Notes under the pieces: model-generated
Database searches by the model: none
What the model was told of the DNA's origin: nothing
Seen by the model: the letters and a program-made list of their open reading frames with translations, nothing else
Shown: positions 56,215 through 63,155 of the stretch, in pieces
How positions within the stretch are numbered: the stretch's first letter is position 1
Layout: each line of letters starts with the position of its first letter
NCBI GenBank assembly: GCA_905236755.1
Contig: CAJOCR010000001.1
Span: forward strand, 155,154 to 219,153
Reading direction: 5' to 3'
Length of the DNA stretch: 64,000 bases
From: an uncultured Prevotella sp.
GTDB taxonomy: Bacteria > Bacteroidota > Bacteroidia > Bacteroidales > Bacteroidaceae
Translations under genes and position numbers: made by a program

Positions 56215-56685
56215 ATGAAAGTAGAATATATGTCTCAGGAGGGTTACGACAAGCTTGTAGCCGAACTTCATCATATGGAAAGTGTAGAGTTGCCTCAAGT
56301 ACGCGAAGCTATTGCTGAAGCTCGCGATAAAGGCGACCTAAGCGAAAACTTTGAATATCATGCTGCCAAGAGAGAACAATCACGTTTGCTTGGACGTATC
56401 AGTTTTAAACAAAAGATTCTTGCAAATGCAAGAGTAATAGATATGTCTCGACTGGCTTCCGACAGCGTGCAATTGCTAAGTAAGGTTGAAATGACAAATC
56501 TTTCCACTAATACGCGTATGACATACACAATTGCCAATCCTCATGAAGCAAACATACGTGAAGGAAAAATCTCTATTAAATCGCCTATAGCACAAAGTCT
56601 GCTTAACAAGAAAGTTGGTGATGTAGTTGAAGTTAGAGTTCCTGCAGGACTTCTGAAACTACGCATCGAAAGCATCACTTTATAA
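56215..56685 (+). CDS. greA: Transcription elongation factor GreA
   Basis: 156 residues. N-terminal coiled coil (1-75) with YMSQEGYDKLVAELHHMESVELPQVREAIAEARDKGDLSENFEYHAAKREQ, including the tip acidic pair Asp/Glu in DKGDLSENFEY that activates RNA polymerase cleavage, and the C-terminal FKBP-like domain (RMTYTIANPHEANIREGKISIKSPIAQSLLNKKVGDVVEVRVPAG). Rescues backtracked RNA polymerase. Own promoter. Confidence 0.96.
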   Translation: MKVEYMSQEGYDKLVAELHHMESVELPQVREAIAEARDKGDLSENFEYHAAKREQSRLLGRISFKQKILANARVIDMSRLASDSVQLLSKVEMTNLSTNTRMTYTIANPHEANIREGKISIKSPIAQSLLNKKVGDVVEVRVPAGLLKLRIESITL

Positions 56686-56719
56686 TATAAATCTTGTCAT
56701 CATAGCATCAAAAGTCACC

Positions 56720-56784
56720 AGACTGTCACCTTATCATTTTTGATTCTAATTCAAAATCGTGACAGTCAGGTGACAGTCTTTTTG
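56720..56784 (+). terminator. GTGACAGTC hairpin, probable greA terminator
   Basis: AGACTGTCACC (56720-56730) pairs with GGTGACAGTCT (56769-56779), followed by TTTTTG. A second GTGACAGTC (56759-56767) can pair with the same left arm, so two alternative folds exist. A third copy, GGTGACAGTC, is at 56811-56820. Confidence 0.55.
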
Positions 56785-56820
56785 TGCTTGTTTTATGTGT
56801 TAGCGCACTTGGTGACAGTC

Positions 56821-57048
56821 TTATTGAGTTTTCTTTAACTGATAGTAGGTGGTGTCATCTACTGGCTCGCACCATTCGTTGCTGGCTCCTTCCTGCACAT
56901 CCTTATGATATGTAAGGTGTTGGAACCATGAGTCTTTCTGTGCTCCGTGCCAATGTTTCACCTCTGCAGGGATGGCGATGACGGTGCCAGGAATCATCTC
57001 AACGGGTTCTTTGCCCCATTCCTGATACCAACCTTTATCCGTTTCATA
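56821..57048 (-). pseudogene. C-terminal half of a cupin-domain protein
   Basis: On the minus strand the frame directly after the alcohol dehydrogenase stop codon encodes ETDKGWYQEWGKEPVEMIPG, TVIAIPAEVKHWHGAQKDSW, FQHLTYHKDVQEGASNEWCE and so on to a stop at 56821: the second cupin motif (PGTVIAIPAEVKHWHG) and C-terminus of a small cupin of the carboxymuconolactone-decarboxylase/cupin type. The N-terminal half with the first cupin motif is missing and there is no start codon. It is in the same frame as the dehydrogenase, separated only by its TAA, so a deletion fused the two ends. About 75 codons remain. Confidence 0.75.
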
Positions 57049-58221
57049 TTACATACTCTCCTTCAGAATCTCCGTCACCTCATCCTTCGTCAGATTCAGA
57101 TAACCGGCGGGATAGCAGATGGTACCCTCTGTTATGCCTGGAATCATATCCTCTGTGGCACCAAGTTCGCTGATGGTGAGAGGCAGCCCAATCTCCTGCA
57201 TCCATGTTTTCAGAGCCTGCAGACCAGCTTCGGCTATCTGCTCATCGGTCATGCCATCGCCTTGGATGTTCCACACTTCCTTGGCGAAGCGCACGAATTT
57301 TGGCAGACCGTTCTGCATGGCGCGGCGATAGTAGGCCATCGAGACAGAGGCAAGCGCATAGCCGTGAGGGGCGTGCGTCCAAGCGCCCACACTGTGACCA
57401 ATCATGTGAACCATCCAGTCCTGCTGCTTGCCCAGTCCGATGAGGGTGTTCAGTGCCCATGTGGCAGTCCACATGATGTTTGAGCGTGCCTCGTAGTCCT
57501 GTGGGTTCTCGACGGCGATGCGACTGCTGTGGATCACCGAGCGCATCAATCCCTCGGCCAGATAATCGCTGGTGTTATCGTCGAAGTCGGAGAAATACTG
57601 CTCCATGATGTGATTCATGATGTCGTATATGCCCGCCTTCATCTGGTTCTCAGGTACGGTCATCGTGAACTTCGGGTTGAGAATAGAGAATTTTGGCATC
57701 AGACGACTGTCGAACACATGCCCTACTTTGAATGTGTGTTCGGCATCGGTAATTACTGTACCGGCGTTCATCTCTGAGCCTGTGCCAGCCATCGTCAGAA
57801 TACAGCCCACAGGCAGCAGTCGCTGGTCATCGGCGGGATTCTCCTGCTTCAACCAAAACTTGTCCCAGTAGTTGCCTTCGTAATAGACAGATGCTGCTAC
57901 CGCCTTAGAGTAGTCGCACACACTACCGCCACCGAGGGCAAGAATCAGGTCCACCTCGTTCTCGCGGGCTATCTTGACGCCCTCATGCAGTTTCTCTAAG
58001 GTGGGATTAGTCATCACGCCTGGGTTCTCAACGATTGTCTTGCCTGCCTCTTTGAGAATGGCAATCACCATGTCATAGATACCGTTACGCTTCACACTGC
58101 CGCTACCGTAGTTCAGCAGCACCACTGGACCGTAGCCCTTCAGTTCGTCCTTGAGGAAGTTCAGGGACTCATCACCAAAATACAGTTTGGTGGGGTTGTA
58201 ATAAGAAAAGTTTCCTAACAT
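57049..58221 (-). CDS. Iron-dependent alcohol dehydrogenase (YqhD/butanol dehydrogenase type)
   Basis: 390 residues from ATG 58221, where the family start MLGNFSYYNPTKLYFG lies; a longer open frame to 58326 runs through another gene's remains and is rejected. Nucleotide-binding LALGGGSVCDYSKAVA (near 93-108); metal ligands Asp and His in GIYDIMNHIMEQY, His in HMIGHSVGAW and His in THAPHGYALA. YqhD-type enzymes reduce aldehydes with NADPH and help resist aldehyde stress. Unlike its neighbours it is GC-rich (the 60 bases from 57361 have 37 G/C), a sign of transfer. Flanked on both sides by gene debris but itself intact. An AraC regulator is divergently placed, as with E. coli yqhC-yqhD. Confidence 0.92.
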   Translation of the reverse strand: MLGNFSYYNPTKLYFGDESLNFLKDELKGYGPVVLLNYGSGSVKRNGIYDMVIAILKEAGKTIVENPGVMTNPTLEKLHEGVKIARENEVDLILALGGGSVCDYSKAVAASVYYEGNYWDKFWLKQENPADDQRLLPVGCILTMAGTGSEMNAGTVITDAEHTFKVGHVFDSRLMPKFSILNPKFTMTVPENQMKAGIYDIMNHIMEQYFSDFDDNTSDYLAEGLMRSVIHSSRIAVENPQDYEARSNIMWTATWALNTLIGLGKQQDWMVHMIGHSVGAWTHAPHGYALASVSMAYYRRAMQNGLPKFVRFAKEVWNIQGDGMTDEQIAEAGLQALKTWMQEIGLPLTISELGATEDMIPGITEGTICYPAGYLNLTKDEVTEILKESM

Positions 58222-58235
58222 AGTTGTATTTTTTA

Positions 58236-58327
58236 TTAACCGTAATTCTTTATCAAGTATTTCACAAACTGTGGGTCGCCAAAATTGATGGTGCCAGCGT
58301 CGTGCTGGTTCAGCTGGCCGATCCATA
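58236..58327 (-). pseudogene. Orphan C-terminus of an unidentified gene
   Basis: Between the flavodoxin stop and the dehydrogenase start the minus strand encodes IGQLNQHDAGTINFGDPQFV followed by KYLIKNYG and a stop at 58236. It reads like a genuine C-terminus, yet no start codon fits and the frame closes 22 bases into the flavodoxin gene. I do not recognise the family. Best explained as the tail of a gene whose body was deleted. Confidence 0.5.
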
Positions 58328-58899
58328 TTATTTCAATCCATTAATCCACTTTTCCACTTTCGCTTTCTCCGTGCGCACCTCGTGTCCGTAAATGCTAAAG
58401 CCCTTTGTGACGTTAGCACCTGGGAAGGCTTCCTTCACGTCCTCCACACAGTTGGCCAATCCTGAGCCTTCGTGAGTAGTGAATGGAATGACAGTCTTGC
58501 CCTTCAAGTCGTTAGCATGTTTCTTGAAGAAGGTGAACATCACTTGCGGATAAGTGCCCCACCATACGGGACCACCAATGAACACCGTATCGTACTTTGA
58601 CAAATCAATGTCGCCCTCATACGCAGGCAATTCACCTTTCTTGGCTTCTTCCTGCGCCAGTTTGATGAGCGGGTTGTAGGCCATGCCGTCATACTTGTGG
58701 GTAACGATTTCAAACTGCTCTGCACCGGTCAATTCCGTGATGCAATGTTTCCTACTGCATAGTTGTCTCCCGCATGTGAGAAGAACACTACTAATGCCTT
58801 TCCGTCTTTTGCCATAACTTTCTCCTGTTTTGCGCCACCGCTGCAAGCTGTGGAAATCAGCAATGCTATGGCGGCTGTGATGATACTTTTGATATTCAT
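58328..58899 (-). pseudogene. Flavodoxin lipoprotein gene broken by a frameshifting deletion
   Basis: From ATG 58899 the minus strand encodes a lipoprotein signal (LLISTAC, Cys20), then KDGKALVVFFSHAGDNYAVGNI, the start of a flavodoxin with its FMN-phosphate loop, and then reads into a TGA (ASRN-stop) at about 58728. The rest (ELTGAEQFEIVTHKYDGMAY to KVEKWINGLK, stop 58328) is in another frame. Total length 572 is not a multiple of three. The region after AVGNI that should read like EVGNT is absent, so a deletion of a few tens of bases with frame loss is likely at about 58730-58745. Could encode a truncated product from internal starts. First of the AraC-divergent redox cluster. Confidence 0.8.
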
Positions 58900-59021
58900 A
58901 ATCGTATGTAGTTTCTAATTACACAGCAAATTTATAACGTTTTTCTAGTACTACACTTTCACAAATTGCATTATAATTTTCACTATTTGCATAAATCGTT
59001 CTAAAAATACAAAATAATGTG

Positions 59022-59029
59022 TATTTTTG
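59022..59029 (+). promoter_or_regulatory. -7 box abutting the AraC regulator start
   Basis: TATTTTTG (59022-59029) is followed by CAACC and the ATG at 59035; predicts a leaderless mRNA. It lies inside a possible earlier start (59017), which argues for 59035. No good -33. Confidence 0.45.
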
Positions 59030-59034
59030 CAACC

Positions 59035-59850
59035 ATGAAGGCTGATTTTCAATATTCTACAGACTTTTACCAGATTAATTCTCATGAGTTGAGCCACACC
59101 TGCCTGCATCTGCTTTGCTTGGCAGGTGAGGCAAGTCTTGTATTTAATGAGCATTGCTATCACATTGTCAAAAACGACCTGGTTGTGATACCAATGCCTG
59201 ATAGGATAAAGAATTTGGCTGCTCATGCCAATCTGCAAGTGGAGTGGTTTGCTGCCGACTATAAATTCCTACAAAATCTGCTGCCGTCGAACAATTACGG
59301 TATCGGTGGCAGTATCTCGTTAAACCAAGACCCCATCATCAAACTCTCAGATGAACAAGCACAACATTTGCTTGATGATTTCCATCGTCTTCGTGACCGC
59401 ATGGACGACCGCCAGCTGCAGTTCTATTGCGGACTGATGGGCAGTCTCTGTCTGACGATGATGTACGACATCTTCGAAGCCCATGCCCAACGTGATGCCA
59501 CAGATACCCATACTGACCGCACAGCCTACATCGTTAAGCAATTGATGGCTCTGCTTGCAACTGGAATAAGCCGAACGGAACGTGATGTGAGCTACTATGC
59601 CGAGCGGCTGAACGTATCGCCCAAATATCTCTCTGCCACCATCAAACGTGTAACAGGACATAGTGTCACCTCATACATCGACCGTCATACTATACCTATA
59701 TTAAAAGAATATCTAAATGATGAAAGCCTGTCGCTCACCCAGATAGCCGACATGATGAACTTCACATCGCTTTCTTATTTCAGTCGCTACTGCACCAAGC
59801 ATCTCGGCTTGTCACCCAGTGAATACCGTCTGAGTCTTCAACCGAAATAG
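59035..59850 (+). CDS. AraC-family transcriptional regulator
   Basis: 271 residues from ATG 59035 (six codons shorter than the longest frame). N-terminal cupin-like sensing domain (about 5-145: ELSHTCLHLLCLAGEASLVFN, KNDLVVIPMPD), C-terminal double HTH (about 170-271): DVSYYAERLNVSPKYLSATIKRVTGHSVTSYIDR and LSLTQIADMMNFTSLSYFSRYCTKHLGLSPSEYR. Divergent from the flavodoxin/alcohol dehydrogenase cluster, which it probably activates in response to an electrophile or aldehyde, as YqhC does; that is inference. The regulator is intact while its target cluster is decaying. Confidence 0.9.
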   Translation: MKADFQYSTDFYQINSHELSHTCLHLLCLAGEASLVFNEHCYHIVKNDLVVIPMPDRIKNLAAHANLQVEWFAADYKFLQNLLPSNNYGIGGSISLNQDPIIKLSDEQAQHLLDDFHRLRDRMDDRQLQFYCGLMGSLCLTMMYDIFEAHAQRDATDTHTDRTAYIVKQLMALLATGISRTERDVSYYAERLNVSPKYLSATIKRVTGHSVTSYIDRHTIPILKEYLNDESLSLTQIADMMNFTSLSYFSRYCTKHLGLSPSEYRLSLQPK

Positions 59851-59956
59851 AGTGACATCTAATTTGGTTATATAAGCCGCCATGCTGCTATATCCTACAA
59901 CTTTGAGATTTGAGGTTTGAAATTTGAGATTTGAAGAATGAAGAAAAAACTCTCCC

Positions 59957-59978
59957 TCCCCCTCCCAAAGGAGGGGGA
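59957..59978. repeat. TCCCCCTCC/GGAGGGGGA palindrome
   Basis: Nine-base perfect arms (59957-59965 and 59970-59978) around a CAAA loop. Member of the CTCC/GGAG family. Confidence 0.7.
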
Positions 59979-60013
59979 GAACAATCTGCTTGAATTTCCT
60001 TCCTGTTCTGTTA

Positions 60014-60054
60014 GTTGGTTAACCCTTTCCTACTGGAGAGGGATGGGAGAGGCT
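60014..60054. repeat. 41-base dispersed repeat, copy A
   Basis: GTTGGTTAACCCTTTCC... to ...GGGATGGGAGAGGCT. Most positions match the copy at 60215-60255; both have a CC-rich left and GGGAGGG-rich right side. Confidence 0.7.
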
Positions 60055-60100
60055 CCATTGTTTTTCTCTAAAAAGGTTTCTGCCGTAAGGCTTGTGATTG

Positions 60101-60140
60101 AAAGATGCTAATGAAAGCTTGCTTTCAAATTAGTATCTTT
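60101..60140. repeat. Long imperfect hairpin
   Basis: AAAGATGCTAATGAAAGC (60101-60118), loop TT, GCTTTCAAATTAGTATCTTT (60121-60140). Pairs along its whole length with one G-T pair and a two-base bulge. Confidence 0.75.
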
Positions 60141-60214
60141 AAAGCACAACCATTTCGAAGAAAAGATGTTTTCTCGGTTCTTCTTCATAATTATTCAAGC
60201 AAGAAACTCAAGCT

Positions 60215-60255
60215 GTTGGTTAGCCCTTCCCCTTTGGGGAGGGATGGGAGAGGCT
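60215..60255. repeat. 41-base dispersed repeat, copy B
   Basis: GTTGGTTAGCCCTTCCC... to ...GGGATGGGAGAGGCT. Inside it CCCC-TTT-GGGG makes a small hairpin. Pair with the copy at 60014. Confidence 0.7.
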
Positions 60256-60328
60256 ATTGGTTTTGATATCATTTTCTTACTTATAATTTTTGGGAAAGTT
60301 AAAAAATGGTATAAGGGTTGCAAAAAAG

Positions 60329-60544
60329 TTATGCAGCCTTTTCCTTCTTGAATACAGCAAAATACGCATTACCGCTGCGTGTATGAGTGCTTTGAAAGCC
60401 TAAATACCTTAGCGTGACACCAATTGCCAGCTTATTCTTCATATTTGGTGAAAGATGTGGGTCTCCAAGTCTTGTTAAAGCAAGTTTGGAGTCTTTACTC
60501 AACAGAATTGTATGCGAACGCATAGAAACGTTTTGTTGTTTCAA
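60329..60544 (-). pseudogene. Possible C-terminal remnant of a mobile-element protein
   Basis: 71 codons on the minus strand with no ATG near its upstream end (the frame opens at TTG; an ATG lies at codon 8). The stretch NKLAIGVTLRYLGFQSTHTR followed by SGNAYFAVFKKE has the feel of the winged C-terminus of VirE/DUF3874-type primase-helicase proteins common on Bacteroidetes elements, but the match is short and from memory. It ends before the promoter at 60532, which faces the other way. May be noncoding. Confidence 0.25.
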
Positions 60545-60562
60545 AAAAAAGTGTTATCTTTG
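60532..60562 (+). promoter_or_regulatory. Consensus promoter with no gene downstream
   Basis: TTTG (60532-60535), 19 bases, TATCTTTG (60555-60562): perfect match. Downstream are only two 11-codon frames (ATG at 60578 and 60590) and then the 11-bp tandem array, so it may make a small RNA or a leader. Confidence 0.65.
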
Positions 60563-60619
60563 TGTTGTTAAATTCGATGAATTACACATGCGTGATAAGG
60601 CTCTTTCTCTAACCTTCCT

Positions 60620-60673
60620 CTAAGGTAACGCTAAGGTAACGCTAAGGTAACGCTAAGGTAACGCTAAGGTAAC
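60620..60673. repeat. 11-bp tandem repeat CTAAGGTAACG
   Basis: Four perfect copies of CTAAGGTAACG (60620-60663) plus a fifth of ten bases. Flanked by CTTTCTCTAA (60604-60613) on the left and TTAGAGAAAG (60719-60728) on the right, which are reverse complements, so the array sits in the loop of a larger stem. Confidence 0.9.
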
Positions 60674-61282
60674 AATAACCCGGCTCTAACCAAAAATTAG
60701 AGAATCGTTAGAGAACGATTAGAGAAAGGAGAGGAATAAGGGAGGAAAAACGGTTCAATAGTAAATTTTATGTGTCAAAAAGCCTTTTGCCGAATGCTAA
60801 AACTATTTTTTCGGACTTTACGTAGTTTTTCATCAACAGATCAACAAATGCTCATGCAGAATCTCTAAACTCAAAGTTGAAAGGGTTCAGAGCACAACTC
60901 CGGGGAGTACAGAATCTAACATTCTTTATGCACAGAACAACTATGATTTTTGGATAATAACTATTCCAAATCGTGGCAGAGGTTTTAGAAAAGGGAGTTT
61001 TTAGTCTCTTTTTTCTTCCATTTTGATTTGTTCGTAGAGTGTCTCCATAATTAGACATTTTAATGATACAACGGTAGTGAAATAAATTTATTTTCATACG
61101 ATTCACTATATAAAATCAAGTAGAATCGATAAGATTTATGTTTTTGCACGTTTTTACACGCTCATGGCAACGAAAACGTGTTTTTACGGCAGAATAATCT
61201 CATTCTATGTCACATTTATGTATTTTGCTAAATTGGAATTTATTTGTCGATTTTTTTATATTCTCTACAACATATGTATCTA

Positions 61283-61840
61283 CTACCTATATTTAAGATT
61301 TCCTTTATAATCCCATGGGTATGCTTTATATCCCTTGTGTTCAGCCCAGAGTTCCCTTGGAATGCAGTACCTGAAATTTTGTCTTTCAGATATATTATAC
61401 CGTGTAACAGCAATAGGCTCAATCGCTTTTGCCCTTGGGCAATATTCTAACGCAGGAACAGCGCCCTTTTCTCCTAAAGCATCAAACTGGAATAGCAAGG
61501 CTCTGGTCTTTAATGGCCCATTGCAAAATTTATCGTTGCACTCGATGGAGCGAATGAGTATTCCTCCATATGACTTGTTATTACTCTTGAATGTAAGGTC
61601 AACACCAAAGTCATGGTTAAACCACTCACCGGCCTCACTCATGCGCTCGTATGTTATATGCGCTGTGTCGGTTAAGTTACAATAAAACTCTATCTCGACC
61701 ATGTGATATAACTCATCTCCCTTCCTGATGACAAAATTGTTAAGCAAATTCTTCGCAATGTCTTTGAAGATGCTTTCAATTTTAGAAGGATCTGTTTCCG
61801 TTAACACAAGACTATTTCTTAAACATTCCAATTCTGTCAT
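61283..61840 (-). CDS. Conserved protein of unknown function
   Basis: 185 residues, no signal peptide or membrane segment. Notable blocks: KDIAKNLLNNFVIRKGDELYHMVEIEFYCN (about 26-55), MSEAGEWFNHDFGVDLTF (66-83), SYGGILIRSIECND (90-103), GPLKTRALLFQFDAL (107-121) and a basic, aromatic end (WAEHKGYKAYPWDY). The pattern EIEFY...GEWF-H--GVDLTF...GGILIR recurs, to my memory, in uncharacterised Bacteroidetes proteins, and looks like a compact beta-rich enzyme or binding fold. Starts 22 bases after the BspA-like gene on the same strand. Function unknown. Confidence 0.7.
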   Translation of the reverse strand: MTELECLRNSLVLTETDPSKIESIFKDIAKNLLNNFVIRKGDELYHMVEIEFYCNLTDTAHITYERMSEAGEWFNHDFGVDLTFKSNNKSYGGILIRSIECNDKFCNGPLKTRALLFQFDALGEKGAVPALEYCPRAKAIEPIAVTRYNISERQNFRYCIPRELWAEHKGYKAYPWDYKGNLKYR

Positions 61841-61862
61841 ATTATTAAGCGCATTTTTTTAC

Positions 61863-63086
61863 TTATTGTATTGGTATAAGCTTGCCAAATGCTTTCCAAC
61901 TAATATTTTTCTTATACTTTTTAACTACGGGAACATGCACGGTAACGTGTTCCAAAGGTACACCATAAAGTGGCCCATCTATCTCTGGTGGCATCTCCGA
62001 ATAGCAGTATATGTCCGTGAGGCTATTACAGGAATAGAATAAACCGGAACCGATTTTAGTCACTCCCTCTGGAACAACGATTTCAACAAGCGATGAACAA
62101 TTTTGAAACACACTGCCGTTTAATGCAGTCAAATTTCTTGGTAGCTCTACTTTTTTCAAACTTGTACATTCTCTGAAGGCAGAGCTTTCAATTTTGTATA
62201 TGCTTTTGGGGAACTCAATGCAAGTGAGAGCTCCACATTTCATGAATGCTGCATCAGGAACCACTTTTAACGATTCTGGGAGTTTAACACTTCTAAGAGA
62301 AGTACAACCATAAAAAGCATGAGGAGCTAATTCTTTAAGACTGTTCGGTAGAAAAATGGAATCTAATGCAGTACAATAAGAAAAAGCCCCCTTCCCAATT
62401 GAAATGAGTCCTTCATTTAGGTTTATAGTCTTCAAACTTACACAATTATAGAACACCTCTTCTCCTATCTCTGAAACAGTCGAAGGTATCGTTATGGATG
62501 AAAGTTGCTTACAATTGTGAAATACACCTGACTCGATACGAGCAACACTACTAGGAATAACAATCGATTTGAGCTTAACACAATTATAGAAGGCGCGATA
62601 GCCTAATGTGGAAAGTCCCTCTGGTAAGACTACACTCTCCAACTCAACGCATTCCTTAAAAGCATTGCTGCCAATTTCTTTTACACTAGATGGTATTGTT
62701 ATACTTTTTAATCCATTGCAATATGCAAATCCTTTAATTCTGGTTACACCTTCTGGTATAATTACCTTCTCGAGCTTTTCGTTTTGGTTACCTACGTCGT
62801 CACCGAGAGCAACAATCTTATATGTCACTCCGTTATAATCTATAGACGAAGGAATTATGAGTTCTGTATCGTTCTCACGGCCATACCACCTTTTAAAAAT
62901 AGCCGTATGGGTATTGTCGTCAATATCATAAAAATATCGACCACCTATCTCTAATTGTACAACATTTATGAAATTTCCATCATCATCCATACTACGATAT
63001 TCAGAGCGTCTTATCTCTGTTTGCTGTGCGTACAATTGCATTATTGATAACGCAATCGTTAGAAATGTAAAAAGCTTCTTCATCAT
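61863..63086 (-). CDS. BspA-like leucine-rich repeat surface protein
   Basis: 407 residues from ATG 63086 (the longer frame opens at TTG; an ATG one codon later is equally possible). Signal peptide (about 1-20, KKLFTFLTIALSIMQLYAQ), a beta-rich N-terminal part (about 22-95), then eleven complete 23-residue LRR_5 repeats and a partial twelfth (about 100-350), of the form LKSITIPSSVKEIGSNAFKEC. The C-terminal 55 residues (PPEIDGPLYGVPLEHVTVHVPV) are the usual cap. There is no type IX sorting tail and no lipobox, so anchoring is unclear. BspA proteins mediate adhesion in oral and gut anaerobes; here that is inference. Downstream of a Fic gene by 69 bases. Confidence 0.9.
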   Translation of the reverse strand: MMKKLFTFLTIALSIMQLYAQQTEIRRSEYRSMDDDGNFINVVQLEIGGRYFYDIDDNTHTAIFKRWYGRENDTELIIPSSIDYNGVTYKIVALGDDVGNQNEKLEKVIIPEGVTRIKGFAYCNGLKSITIPSSVKEIGSNAFKECVELESVVLPEGLSTLGYRAFYNCVKLKSIVIPSSVARIESGVFHNCKQLSSITIPSTVSEIGEEVFYNCVSLKTINLNEGLISIGKGAFSYCTALDSIFLPNSLKELAPHAFYGCTSLRSVKLPESLKVVPDAAFMKCGALTCIEFPKSIYKIESSAFRECTSLKKVELPRNLTALNGSVFQNCSSLVEIVVPEGVTKIGSGLFYSCNSLTDIYCYSEMPPEIDGPLYGVPLEHVTVHVPVVKKYKKNISWKAFGKLIPIQ

Positions 63087-63155
63087 TTTGTACAATTTGT
63101 TTGTTTATATGAAAATAATGTGGGCAGATATATTCCGATTTTTCTATTTATTGAA

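Larger units (their letters stand above)
59851..61282. other. Gene-poor, repeat-rich spacer
   Basis: 1432 bases without a convincing full gene. Contents: TTTGAGATTTGA-type repeats (59903-59940), three C/G palindromes (59957, 60014, 60215), a long imperfect hairpin (60101-60140), a 71-codon minus-strand frame (60329-60544), a consensus promoter (60532-60562), an 11-bp tandem array (60620-60673), an AGAGAATCGTTAGAGAACG stretch (60699-60728), a palindrome ACTCCGGGGAGT (60897-60908) and an ACGTTTT/AAAACGT dyad near 61149-61178. Probably an old insertion site. Confidence 0.6.

Noticed and set aside
58222..58326. N-terminal extension of the alcohol dehydrogenase
   Set aside because: Family alignment starts at MLGNFSYYNP; the extension is out-of-frame translation of another gene's C-terminus.
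60852..61106. 84-codon minus-strand frame
   Set aside because: Looks like repeated noncoding sequence (SYYPK, NFEFRDSA); no start signal or domain. It may be an insertion-sequence flank but cannot be shown.
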